From positions 1 through 54,245 of the forward strand of contig MHBL01000053.1 of assembly GCA_001803235.1 (NCBI GenBank): 54,245 bases of DNA, in the 5' to 3' direction. Below the pieces are notes generated by a model. That model had not been told where the DNA came from. It did no database searches and was given only the letters and a program-made list of their open reading frames with translations. Positions within the stretch are counted from its first letter, which is position 1. Each line of letters begins with the position of its first letter. Positions 1 through 9,400 of the stretch are shown in pieces. The stretch is from Lentisphaerae bacterium RIFOXYA12_64_32. GTDB taxonomy: Bacteria; Verrucomicrobiota; Lentisphaeria; Oligosphaerales; YB12-FULL-65-16. The position numbers and the translations under genes were made by a program.

Positions 1-305
1 AGGGGCAACGTATACCAGCCCAGGGCAGAGCGATAGCGTCACCCTGGGTTCACGTGTCGACCAGTGGCAAACGGTTGCCAGCACGGGGCCAGTCAATACC
101 GTATGTCGTGGTCCACGAGGGCATTTGAGGTCGCCCGTCTGAGGCCCAAGACGGGAAATACAAGGGCGAAAGGCGCTGTTGCCGACGTGCGAGTGCGCGC
201 GCGGAAACGCGCAGGCGGTGGCCTTGCCGAAACCTGAAACCCGAAACCTGAACACTGACCACCCCCAACACAACGTTCCACCCTAAGAGGAGGGCTGACA
301 AGGTG
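1..305. other. Intergenic, no gene recognised
   Basis: I see no coding region here that looks real. Near 228-254 there is a short degenerate tandem stretch built on GAAACCTGA. An AGGAGGG ribosome-binding site lies near 287-293, just before the first gene. The left edge may hold the tail of an upstream element, but nothing identifies it. Confidence 0.4.
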
Positions 306-3300
306 ATGAACTCCCAAGTTCTTGGATGGAGTCTGGCCGGGGCCGTCTGGCTCTGTTCGCTCGGTTGCGGGAGTGCCGGGGCGCAGCCGGTTGAGGCGCA
401 GCCGTGGCAAAGCGTGTATGCCGGCGACGATGCCACCGGGCCGAGCGTCGTGGGCTTGTGGCAGTTCGAGCCAGGCGCGGAGACCCAGGACGTGTCCGGC
501 AAGGGGCATGAACTGAAGCTGCGCGGCACGGGCGCGTTTGGCAAGGACGGCCGGTTCGGTGGCTGTCTCGAGTCGTGTCGCCCCGGGGACGAGGGCAAGC
601 TGTCGGGCGCCGAGGTGCTGAACAGCGCCGGCCTCAGTCCGGCAGGTGCGTTCACCGTCGAGATGTGGATCAAGCCGAAGCCGGAGTTCGACCAGGACAC
701 CAAGGACGCGTGGCTGCTGGACAAGATGTACGTCAACTACAAACACAAGGACCCGAAGACCGAGTGTCAGCGCGATTACGCCCTGACGCTGGGCGCGGCC
801 ACGGACGGGATGCGCTGCCTGGTGGCGTTCCTCGGGTTCGGCGACGACATGGTCCGGTACACGTCGCGACCGGCGCGGTTCGAGGGCGGCGTGTGGCACC
901 ACGTCGCGTTCTCGTACGACGGGGCCGGCACCGGCACGTTCTACCGTGACGGCGAAATGATCGGCGGCGATGCGCACCTGGACCGCAAAGCGGTGACGCC
1001 CGGCACGCGCAACATCGTGATCGGCGACCGGTTCGGCAGTGGCTACAACGGTTTCCCGGGTTGGATCGACCAAGTGCGGATCTGCGACCGCGCGGTCGGG
1101 TTCTACTCCGGCACCCTCAGTCTGGCCGCGTCCGGGCGCACGGCATTCGTGCGCATGGAGAAGGACGGCAAGGTCGACTGGACCGTGACCAGCAACCGGG
1201 GTTCGGCGACGACCGGCGCGGTGCTCGTCATCGCTCCGGAGGGTGGAGTGGAAACGCGGTTGCCGGTCACGACGCTGGATCCGGGTGCGAGCCAGATACT
1301 GACGTTCCCGGTGGCCACGACGGGACGGCCGGGCCAGTGCATGCTGAAGGCGCGGGTCGAGGGTGCGGACGGCAAGCCGCTGTCCGGCGAGATCAATGCG
1401 CCGCTGACCCTCGTACCGCGGCCCCTGCCCTACCGTATGCCGGTCACGATGTGGGGTGGACCGGATCTGTTCAACGAGAAGCTGTTCCAGACCATGAAGC
1501 ACATCGGGTTCACGCACAGCCTCAGCGGGCCGGCCGTCGATTACGGCAAGATCTGGGAGGCCGGCAAGCCGACGGATGCCGATGCGCCCGGGAGCGTCGA
1601 GCGCTACCGCCGCACTCTGGACTACGCGCTGGCGCACGATCACGGTGTCGCGGCGTATCCGCGGCCGGGCCCGTGGATCGGCCGGTACGGGAAAGAGGCC
1701 GAGAAGTTCCGGCGCGTCGGGCGCGACGGCAAGCCCTACGACGGCAAGGCGGTCGAGGAGAACCCGTGCGGACTGCTCCCGGGCGTGATTGATTTCTGTT
1801 ACAACGCGGGCGCGTCGATCGCCCAGTCTTACGGCGCCTACCCCGGCCTGCAGGCGGCCCTGATTCACTCGGAGATTCGCGACAGCACCCAGGTGTGCTT
1901 CCACGACGTGGACCGCGCGGGGTTCCGCGCGTTCTCGGGCGGGAAAGAGATTCCCGAGATGGTGGTGAGCAAGAGCGGTGTGGCGTACCGGGGCATCAAG
2001 GACTTCCCGGTCGACCGGGTCGTCGCGGATGACGACCTGATCCTGCAGTACTACCGCTGGTTCTGGAAGCAGGGCGACGGCTGGAACCAGATGCACACCG
2101 CGCTCTCCAAAGGCCTGAAGTCGACCGGGCGCAGCGACATCTGGACCTGGTTCGACCCGGCAGTGCGCGTGCCGAGCATCTGGGGCAGCGGCGGCGAGGT
2201 CGACTACGTATCGCAGTGGACCTACAGCTACCCGGACCCGATCCGCATCGGGCTGCCGACCGATGAACTGTTCGCCATGGCCGCCGGTTCGCCCACGCCG
2301 CAGAGCGTCATGAAGATGACCCAGATCATCTGGTACCGCACCGGGACGGCGCCCAAGCCCAAGCCGGGCGAGGAGGCGAACGCGCCCAAGGCCAGTTGGA
2401 TGGAGCGGTTGCCGGACGCGGACTTCCTGACCATCTCGCCGGACCATCTGCGCGAGGCGCTCTGGGGCATGATTTCGCGGCCGGTGCGCGGCATCATGTA
2501 CCACGGCTGGGAGTCGCTGGTCGAGGTGGGGAAAAAGACCGGTTACTGCTGCACGAACCCGGACACGCAGGAAGCCTTGGCCGAACTGACGCGCGACGTG
2601 ATCCGCCCGCTCGGGCCGACGCTCTTGCAGGTGCCGGACCGCCAGAGCGAAGTGGGCTACCTCGAAAGCTTCGCGTCGCAGGTGTTTTCCGGCCGCGGTT
2701 CGTGGGGCTGGGCCGCGGACGACAACTACCTCATGCTGCTCTACGCGAACCTGCAGCCCCGCGTGCTCTACGACGAGACCATCCTCCGGGATGGACTCGG
2801 CGGGTTGCGCGTGCTGGTCCTGACCAACTGCGACGTGCTGACCCGCAGTGTCGCGGAGAAGGTGAAGGAGTTCCAGCGCAACGGCGGGTTGATCGTGGGC
2901 GACGAGAACCTCTGCCCCGCCATCACCCCGGACATCCGCGTCACCAGTTACAAGCGCACCAGCAAGGCGGACGTGGACAAGGCCGCGGTTCTGGCCAAGG
3001 CCGCCGCGCTGCGCCAGGAACTCGACCCGTTCTTCCGGCACTGGACCGACGCGTCGAGTCCGGACGTGGTGACGCGCGTGCGCAGCTACGGCACGACCGA
3101 CTACGTGTTCGCGATCAACGACCGCCGCGAGTTCGGCGACTATGTCGGACAGTGGGGGCTGGCGATGGAGAAGGGCCTGCCGAACAGCGCCACGATCACC
3201 CTGGACCGGGCGGAAGGCTTTGTGTACGATCTGGTGGCCGGCAAGAGCGTGCCGGCGGTCGCGAACGGCGGCAAACTGCTGGTCGAAGCGCAGTTCGGGC

Positions 3301-3635
3301 CGGGCGAAGGCAAGCTGTACATGGTCACGGAGCGCCCGATTCACGCCGTCAAGGTTATGGCGCCGCGCAAGGCGGAGCTCGGCGACACCGTGGAGGTCTC
3401 CGTCAAGGTCGGGGCCAAGTGGGGTAAGCAGCTCGATGCCGTCATCCCGGTGCAGGTCGAGATCCTCGACCCGGCGGGCAAGCCGGCCGAGTTCAGCGGC
3501 TACTACGGCGCCAAAGACGGTCGGATCGACATCCGTCTCGACCTGGCCGCCAACGACGCCACCGGCGACTGGAAGATCCGCGCCAAGGACCTCGCCTCCG
3601 GCCTCACGGCCGAGGAAACACTCCGCGTGCGGTGA
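306..3635 (+). CDS. Secreted LamG-domain, GH42-like multidomain protein
   Basis: About 1,109 residues. A hydrophobic signal peptide (WSLAGAVWLCSLGCGSAGA) opens the protein. Residues about 45-255 look like a LamG/concanavalin-like jelly roll (GLWQFEPG, AFTVEMWIKPK, GFPGWIDQVRI). A beta-rich linker follows. From about residue 375 a TIM-barrel-like region resembles glycoside hydrolase catalytic domains, and near 800-880 a segment (LRVLVLTNCDVLT, FQRNGGLIVGDE) resembles the GATase-like trimerisation domain of GH42 enzymes. It probably acts on polysaccharide outside the cytoplasm; substrate unknown. An AGGAGGG site precedes adjacent GTG (303) and ATG (306) starts; I chose ATG. It may be co-transcribed with the small gene at 3731. 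Domain assignments come from reading the translation, not from a profile search. Confidence 0.8.
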   Translation: MNSQVLGWSLAGAVWLCSLGCGSAGAQPVEAQPWQSVYAGDDATGPSVVGLWQFEPGAETQDVSGKGHELKLRGTGAFGKDGRFGGCLESCRPGDEGKLSGAEVLNSAGLSPAGAFTVEMWIKPKPEFDQDTKDAWLLDKMYVNYKHKDPKTECQRDYALTLGAATDGMRCLVAFLGFGDDMVRYTSRPARFEGGVWHHVAFSYDGAGTGTFYRDGEMIGGDAHLDRKAVTPGTRNIVIGDRFGSGYNGFPGWIDQVRICDRAVGFYSGTLSLAASGRTAFVRMEKDGKVDWTVTSNRGSATTGAVLVIAPEGGVETRLPVTTLDPGASQILTFPVATTGRPGQCMLKARVEGADGKPLSGEINAPLTLVPRPLPYRMPVTMWGGPDLFNEKLFQTMKHIGFTHSLSGPAVDYGKIWEAGKPTDADAPGSVERYRRTLDYALAHDHGVAAYPRPGPWIGRYGKEAEKFRRVGRDGKPYDGKAVEENPCGLLPGVIDFCYNAGASIAQSYGAYPGLQAALIHSEIRDSTQVCFHDVDRAGFRAFSGGKEIPEMVVSKSGVAYRGIKDFPVDRVVADDDLILQYYRWFWKQGDGWNQMHTALSKGLKSTGRSDIWTWFDPAVRVPSIWGSGGEVDYVSQWTYSYPDPIRIGLPTDELFAMAAGSPTPQSVMKMTQIIWYRTGTAPKPKPGEEANAPKASWMERLPDADFLTISPDHLREALWGMISRPVRGIMYHGWESLVEVGKKTGYCCTNPDTQEALAELTRDVIRPLGPTLLQVPDRQSEVGYLESFASQVFSGRGSWGWAADDNYLMLLYANLQPRVLYDETILRDGLGGLRVLVLTNCDVLTRSVAEKVKEFQRNGGLIVGDENLCPAITPDIRVTSYKRTSKADVDKAAVLAKAAALRQELDPFFRHWTDASSPDVVTRVRSYGTTDYVFAINDRREFGDYVGQWGLAMEKGLPNSATITLDRAEGFVYDLVAGKSVPAVANGGKLLVEAQFGPGEGKLYMVTERPIHAVKVMAPRKAELGDTVEVSVKVGAKWGKQLDAVIPVQVEILDPAGKPAEFSGYYGAKDGRIDIRLDLAANDATGDWKIRAKDLASGLTAEETLRVR

Positions 3636-3730
3636 CCAGACTGGCAGAGCGTGAGAACAAGGGGAGCGCGTCTGGCTCCGTCACCGCGGAGCGGTGCTGG
3701 AGAGTCGCTGTCTTGCGTGAGGGGAAACAC

Positions 3731-4024
3731 ATGAACCGGGTCACTTGGCTTCTGCTCTTCTGCATCGGCGTGCTGGCGCACTGCCCGGCAGACGAAGTGC
3801 TGCCCTCCGGCCGCGGGAAGCCCGTTGTGGCCGGGAGCGTCACCAACTGCATCTACTGGTATGACAGGGCGAACCCGGTCGTCTCGGTGTCGCCAACACC
3901 CGATGGAAAACGGACCGTTTCACTCCGGGATCCCAAGGGCAACACCTTCTCGATCGTGGCAGACAAGGGTCAGGAAGCTGGCGTCAACGAGTGGCTCCAG
4001 CACGCCCCCCGCCGCGATCACTGA
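3731..4024 (+). CDS. Small secreted protein, unknown function
   Basis: A 97-residue protein starting MNRVTWLLLFCIGVLAHC, a clear signal peptide, possibly with a cysteine at the cleavage region. The start is set by GAGGGG a few bases upstream; a longer frame open from 3632 overlaps the previous gene and has no signal. The mature part (WYDRANPVVSVSPTPDGKR, VSLRDPKGNTFSIVAD) looks like a beta-sheet fold, but I do not recognise a family. It lies 95 bases after the LamG gene and may be the end of that operon. It ends abruptly in a charged stretch (HAPRRDH), so a truncated remnant of a longer protein is possible. Confidence 0.55.
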   Translation: MNRVTWLLLFCIGVLAHCPADEVLPSGRGKPVVAGSVTNCIYWYDRANPVVSVSPTPDGKRTVSLRDPKGNTFSIVADKGQEAGVNEWLQHAPRRDH

Positions 4025-4080
4025 AAGCCGTTGCGCTGGGGGCAAGCCCATCCGCGCTCCCCGGCCGATCATGCGTGAGC

Positions 4081-4190
4081 GTGACTCGCCCTGCCGTTTG
4101 TGTACAGGCTTCAGCCTGCTCCGGGTACGACGTGTCACCCGGACAACCTGAAGGCTGTACACAAACGATATGCGTCCCGGGGCGAGTGAC
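4081..4190. repeat. Palindromic element, GTTTGTGTACAG family, copy 1
   Basis: Inverted arms GTTTGTGTACAG (4096-4107) and CTGTACACAAAC (4155-4166) are perfect. Outside them GTGACTCGCC (4081-4090) pairs with GGCGAGTGAC (4181-4190) with one mismatch. Each arm runs into a small hairpin (CAGGCTTCAGCCTG on the left). The same arms, and a shared internal GTCACCCGGACA, occur again at 53902-54021. Confidence 0.8.
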
Positions 4191-4314
4191 AGCGGAGGAC
4201 CAGCTTCCGCCCGTTGGCGATTACAGCGACCAGTTGCTGGATGCGCACCCAGGTCAAGTATGAGTCAAGGGATGTGTCAAGCACAGAAGACCGACGAGGT
4301 GTGCGCAACCTGTG

Positions 4315-4653
4315 TCAGCGCGCAACGCCGAGATGCTGTTCGAGGAACTCAAAGGCGCGGCGGGTTGCCGGGACATGTCCTTCGGCATGGGCAATGAACT
4401 CGATCCGGTCGGCGATGCCCAGCATCTCGTAGTGCTCGTGCGCCCGGGCGAACTCCGCCTCGGCCCGTTCGAAGTTGACCGAGGTGTCCTTGAGCCCAGC
4501 CTCCACCGCGAACGCCCGCGGCGCGATCAGCGACGCGAGCGGTTCTCCGGCTGCCTGCTCGATCTCGTGGAATCCTGGCTGAGTCATGGCATCGCCTCCG
4601 AACCAATCGCCTGCCGCAATCGTTTCCCGGGTGCAGTTGCGCGGCCGCGCCAC
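4315..4653 (-). pseudogene. C-terminal remnant of an alpha/beta hydrolase
   Basis: The open frame from about 4587 reads LIAPRAFAVEAGLKDTSV ... HYEMLGIADRIEFIAH ... GHVPATRRAFEFLEQHLG. This matches the last 70 or so residues of acetyl-xylan-esterase-like alpha/beta hydrolases, including the strand before the acid residue and the GH of the catalytic histidine. No nucleophile elbow (GxSxG) or upstream domain is present in any frame next to it, so the gene body is missing. I infer a decayed fragment rather than a working gene; no good ribosome-binding site is seen. Confidence 0.5.
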
Positions 4654-4715
4654 GTTCGACGCGGCGCCTTTGAGCGGCCCCGGTCATGGCCGTTCCGTGT
4701 TGTCAGGCGGGTCTT

Positions 4716-6008
4716 CTACGGATAGGGGATGCGCGCCACCACGATGGCGAGCCGGTCGCTGGCCTGCGCCGTCTCCAGCGCCTTGCGGACCGCCGCCGGG
4801 TCGGTTCCGTCCACGGCGACCATGGCATCGGAGTAGCCCGCCAGGATCGTGTCGAGGAGCCCGGGGGCAATGGACTGCCCGCCGGTGGCCCCCGCCACAT
4901 CGTTACGGACAATCAGGACCTTGAGCGGCAGTCCACGGCTGCGCGCCTCGATGAGGCCTAGGTGTCCGGCGGCGATGAAGGCGAAGTCGCCGGTGACGGC
5001 CCAGACTCCGGACTTACCCGCCAGCAGGGCGCCGATGGCCAGCGGCAGGCTGCCGCCGTAGTAGGTACACGCGTCGACGCAGTCGAAGGGCGGAAAGGCG
5101 AACAGGGTAGACGTGCCGGTGTCGCCGGCCACGAATACCGCCTTGGGCCGCACCACCTCGCGGAACGTCTGGAACAACGGCACGTAGGTGCGAGCCTTGT
5201 CGCGGTAACGAGGCGGGAGCTGGTCCGGCACGATGGGCAGCGAGGGCCGTGGCACGGCACTGAAGTCCGCACCCGCGAGTTTCCGTCGCAGCACGTCCTC
5301 CTGGTAACCGGTGAGGACAGGGCAGAGCAGATGCTGACAGATGTCTCGCGTGTACGGCGGCGGTGCGGCGGGCGGCGGCAGCGGCGCAGCGGTCGGGACC
5401 GTGCGCGCGAAATCCTCGTCGTTGACGAGGACGGCGACCGGCAGGCGCAACGCTTCAGACTGGCGCACGGCGTCGGCAATGGCGAGCGCCGGGGCATCCG
5501 GTTTCATCACGACAACGGGTAACCGCAGCCCTTTCAGCAGTGCGGGGACGTCCATGATATTGTCCGAGTGACGCCCCGTTGGATCGTCGACCACGATCAG
5601 CACCAAGGCGGCGTTGGTTCCGCAACTGAGCGAGTCGATGATGCTGTTGGCCGCCTTGGCTGCGCCGTGCGGCTTGAAGGCCACAGCGGAACGGCAACCA
5701 TTCAGCGCCGCGCCGTGCGCCACGGTGTAGGCAACTTCCTCATGGAACGAGTAGACCTTGGCGGGCCGACCCGGGAGTTCGTGGTACCGGTCGTGGATCT
5801 CGGACGCACCGGTCGCGGGAACGGTCAGCAGCAGTTGCACCCCGGCGTCGCACAGCGCGCGGGCAATGGCGGCGGGGAACGGTTGCTCGGGCCCGGGCGC
5901 GTCTGCAGCCCAAAGGGCGGGGCAGGCCAGAACCAGTAAGGACGATACCGCGACGCAGGCGGGCCACCGCCAGGCACGCGACACCCGTTTCTCTGTGGAC
6001 GTTGGCAT
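4716..6008 (-). CDS. TPP-dependent enzyme, IorA-like, with predicted signal peptide
   Basis: 430 residues. Residues 45-200 resemble the PYR domain of indolepyruvate:ferredoxin oxidoreductase alpha subunit (SFHEEVAYTVAHGAALNG with the cofactor-activating Glu at 90/91; DDPTGRHSDNIMD). Residues 290-425 resemble its TPP-binding domain (GDTGTSTL at 295-302, GDFAFIAAGHLGLIEA from 340, ND at 369-370 in place of the usual Asn pair, then ATGGQ). IorA proteins are usually near 600 residues with a C-terminal 2x[4Fe-4S] domain; here that domain is absent. The first 34 residues (basic stretch, then PACVAVSSLLVLACPALWA-ADA) look like a Sec signal peptide, which is odd for a TPP enzyme. It stands alone on the minus strand. 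It could instead be a decarboxylase of the same fold. Confidence 0.7.
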   Translation of the reverse strand: MPTSTEKRVSRAWRWPACVAVSSLLVLACPALWAADAPGPEQPFPAAIARALCDAGVQLLLTVPATGASEIHDRYHELPGRPAKVYSFHEEVAYTVAHGAALNGCRSAVAFKPHGAAKAANSIIDSLSCGTNAALVLIVVDDPTGRHSDNIMDVPALLKGLRLPVVVMKPDAPALAIADAVRQSEALRLPVAVLVNDEDFARTVPTAAPLPPPAAPPPYTRDICQHLLCPVLTGYQEDVLRRKLAGADFSAVPRPSLPIVPDQLPPRYRDKARTYVPLFQTFREVVRPKAVFVAGDTGTSTLFAFPPFDCVDACTYYGGSLPLAIGALLAGKSGVWAVTGDFAFIAAGHLGLIEARSRGLPLKVLIVRNDVAGATGGQSIAPGLLDTILAGYSDAMVAVDGTDPAAVRKALETAQASDRLAIVVARIPYP

Positions 6009-6274
6009 GCTCGAACCCTCCTTGTTTTCCGAAAGCGCCCAGCGTCATCCCCGGCGCCAGAACAGCAGGCGATGGCCATTCACCTCGCGCGCATTCACTA
6101 TCCCCTACAGTACACACGGATCGCACCAGGTGCCACGGCATCGGCGTACTGGGGTGTGCAGACGCGGACCGCGTGGGGATACCCGGTCGGTTCGCATCGG
6201 GTCCTGCTGCGCAACCGGGAGCGCGAGAGGCCTCGCGCACCGCCCCCCGTCGACGGAGGCAGCACTCGGCCGTG

Positions 6275-6407
6275 GTGCGTCAGTGAAAGGTCGGTAATCG
6301 CGTGGCGCTACCAAGGTGGAGGCCAGGTCTCCCGGCCTGGCCTCATTCGGTCGCGTCGCCACACCGCACTGGGTCAGGAGGGCCGGTGCCCACTTTCACT
6401 GGCGCAC
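6275..6407. repeat. About 133-bp MITE-like element, TGCGTCAGTGAAAGG family, copy 1
   Basis: The ends GTGCGTCAGTGAAAGG (6275-6290) and ACTTTCACTGGCGCAC (6392-6407) are inverted repeats matching at 14 of 16 positions. The inside holds a hairpin, GAGGCCAGG / CCTGGCCTC, near 6325-6350. A second element with the same ends and almost the same length lies at 45235-45368. The right end abuts the promoter of the next gene. The rest of the gap 6009-6492 shows no gene. Confidence 0.65.
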
Positions 6408-6409
6408 GA

Positions 6410-6438
6410 TTGACAGCCGGCACGTGGCGGCGTAGAGT
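6410..6438 (+). promoter_or_regulatory. Sigma-70 promoter of the heparinase-like gene
   Basis: TTGACA (6410-6415) and TAGAGT (6433-6438) are separated by exactly 17 bases. The predicted start of transcription is about 45 bases before the ATG at 6493, which is preceded by AAGGAGGG. Confidence 0.65.
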
Positions 6439-6492
6439 CACGGTTCGTCTCAGTAACCGGCGCAGTAACTTGGCCGCAAGGAGGGTGGGATC

Positions 6493-9400
6493 ATGCCGAC
6501 GGGAAGATGCATGGTTGGGATAGGCTCCTTGGTTCTGGCCGTGGCGGCGGCCGCAGCTCCGGCCCCCGCCGGCCCGATCACGCTGGAAGCCGAAGCGGCG
6601 CAGCTCAATCCCGAGCGGGCGGAAGTCGTCGAGCAGAGCTCTTTTCCCAGCAAGCAGGGCGTGTCGCTCAAGACAGATGTCACCACCAACGTCGGCTCTC
6701 CCGAGACGCAACCGGACCTGGTTTTCAAAGCGAAGCCCCCGCAAGCTGGTCGGTACTGGGTCCGCACTCATGCGGCGACCGACGCCAAAGGGACCGAAGC
6801 GATGCGCCTGGCGGCGGGCAAGACAGCCTCACTGCGGTTGATGATCTCGGTCGGCGGCAGTCGCCCAACCAAGCGTGTAGTGTTTGTCCCATGGAGTCGG
6901 CCCGAGAGCTGCATTCAGGCCACCGGCAAGTTTGAGTTCAACGGGGAGGAACAGGAGATCCGAGTCTGGCTGCCGGAGGGCATGCGCCTGGACTACCTGC
7001 AGATTTCGCCCTACTCGCCGCCGAAAGTTCCGGCCGCCGCGGCCGCGTATCAACCGACGATCGTGCCACCCGCGTCGCGGCCGCGTATCTGGGTGAGCGA
7101 GCAGTCGCTGCCGCAGGTGCGCGCCAACCTTGACAAGGGCGAGAACGCGCCGCTCTGGGCGCGGGTCAAGGAACAGGCGGCCAAGCCGTTCGAGTTCAAG
7201 ACTGCCCCCAACACCGAGGTCCCCTACAATGCCGCGCTGGAACAAGCCGTCGTGTCCAAGGCATTCGTGCACTTGATGACGGGCGACAAGGCGCGCGGGC
7301 TTGAGGCGGTGACGTTGATCCGTGACTACCTTGCGGCGGTCCAGTTCGACAATCTGCTGGACATCACGCGCGAGATCGGCCGCGCCATCTATTCCGGCGC
7401 GCTGACCTACGACTGGTGCTACGACGTGATGACGCCGGAGGACCGGGACAGCATCCGCAAGGACCTCATGCGCCTGGCCGATGACATGGAGATCGGCTGG
7501 CCGCCCTTCCTCCAGATCGTCGTCAACGGGCATGGCGGCGAAGGGCAGGTCAACCGTGACCTGCTGTGCATGGGCATCGCCATCTACGACGAGGACCCGG
7601 TGCCGTATCGCTACTGCGCCTATCGCATCCTCGAAGAACTGGTGCCCATGCGCAAGTTCGAGTACCAGTCGCCGCGGCACAATCAAGGCGTCAGTTACGG
7701 CCCCGGCCGATTCGGATGGGAATTGCACGCCGCCTGGCTCTTCCGCCGCATGACCGGGGTGCCGGTTTTCGATCCCAATATCGGCGACGTCTACAAGTTC
7801 TGGCTGTACATGCGCTCGGCCAACGGACAAATGCTGCGGGACGGCGACGGGTTCTCCGACGGCAGGCAAGTCAACCTCGGCGTCACGCCGCTGCTCGCCT
7901 ACGCCTACATCAACGACCCGATGATAAAAGCCGACTTCCAGCGCCAGAACGGCATGGCTGGCGAGCCGATCCCGATTCTGCTCCTGAACGATCCGAACCT
8001 GGCGGCGGAGAAGAGCCTCGCCGCGCTGCCGTTGACCCTGGACTTCGGCCCGATCCTCGGCTCCATGATCGCACGGACCGGCTGGAACGTTGGCCGGAAC
8101 CTCGCCGACGTGGTGGTCGAGATGAAGGGCGGCGGCTACCATTTCGGCAACCACCAGCACTCCGACGCCGGCAGCTTCCAGATCTACTACCGCGGCCTGC
8201 AGGCGGTCGACCTCGGGCAGTACCATTTCTACGGCACGCCGTACGACAACAACTTCTGCAAGCGCTCGGTCTCGCACAGCATGATGTTCGCGGTCGACCC
8301 GGACGAAAAGTTCGCCGGCACGACCTCGAACGACGGCGGAACGCGCTATGTCCGCGCCTGCCCCGCGTCTCCGGAGAAGGCGATGACGGACCCGATGTTC
8401 GCCAACGGCCAGAAGGTCTCGTCCAGTTTCGGTCCGGTGCCGCAGCGGCCGTTCTTCAGCTACTTCGCCGTGGACCTGAAGTCGGCGTACAGCAGCAAGA
8501 TCCAGGAGTTTGTGCGGACGTTTTGCTTCCTCAATCTCAACAACGAGCAGACCCCGGCGGTGCTCATCGTGCTGGACAACATGACCACCGCCAAGCCGGA
8601 GTTCAAAAAGTACTGGCAGGTCAACGCCCTGAACCTGCCGGAGAAGACCACCGACGGGGTGATCTTGAGGAACAGCGCCTTGGGCCTGAGCGGCCACGTC
8701 AGCGTCCGGATGCTGCGACCGAAGCCGGACGAGCGCGAGGTGGAGATCCTGAGCGGCGCGGATGCCTACAGCGTGTTCGGGCAGCCGTTCACGCCGCCCG
8801 CGCCGGCCAAGCCGGAAGGTCACGGGCACCGCGTGATGTTCTCCCCCAAGACGGCGCAGGCCAGTGATGTCTTCCTGACGGTTATGCCGATGGCAGACGA
8901 CAAGGCGCCGGAACTGCCGGTGGCGCTGGCCGAGACCGCGACGACCTTCGCGCTGACTCTCGCCGACCGCGTCGTCGTCCTGAGCAAGACCGGCGAACTG
9001 CTCGAGCAACCGTTCCAGGTCGATGTCCCGGCGGATCGGAACTATCAACTGCTACTCGCCGGTCTCGCACCGGGCGCGTGGAGCGTCCGCAGCGCGGATG
9101 GCAAGGTCCAGTTCAACGCTCGGGTCGAAGTCGGGAAGAACACCGCCTTCTTCGTGGTGCCCGGCGGGAGTTTCGCGGTCCAGCCTGGGGCTCTCCCCGG
9201 GGCGCCTGAGTACCAGGCGCCGCCGGACTGCATGCCGGCGCTGGCCGCGGCACTGACCGATCGCGTCTTCCTCGACGGGCAGGTCATCCCCGTCCCACCG
9301 GCCAGGACGGCGGGCACGAGCCTGCTCCTGCCCGCAACCGCCTTGCTCAAGACGCTCGGCATCGATGCCGTGGACGCGGACGGGAAACTGTGCGTGAAGG

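Noticed and set aside
93..3344. Very long minus-strand open frame opposite the LamG gene
   Set aside because: Translation is rich in Arg, His, Gly and Ala with no domain, and it mirrors the plus-strand gene; high GC leaves antisense frames open. The same holds for 6829-9048, 11689-13542, 26184-28877 and 37992-40067.
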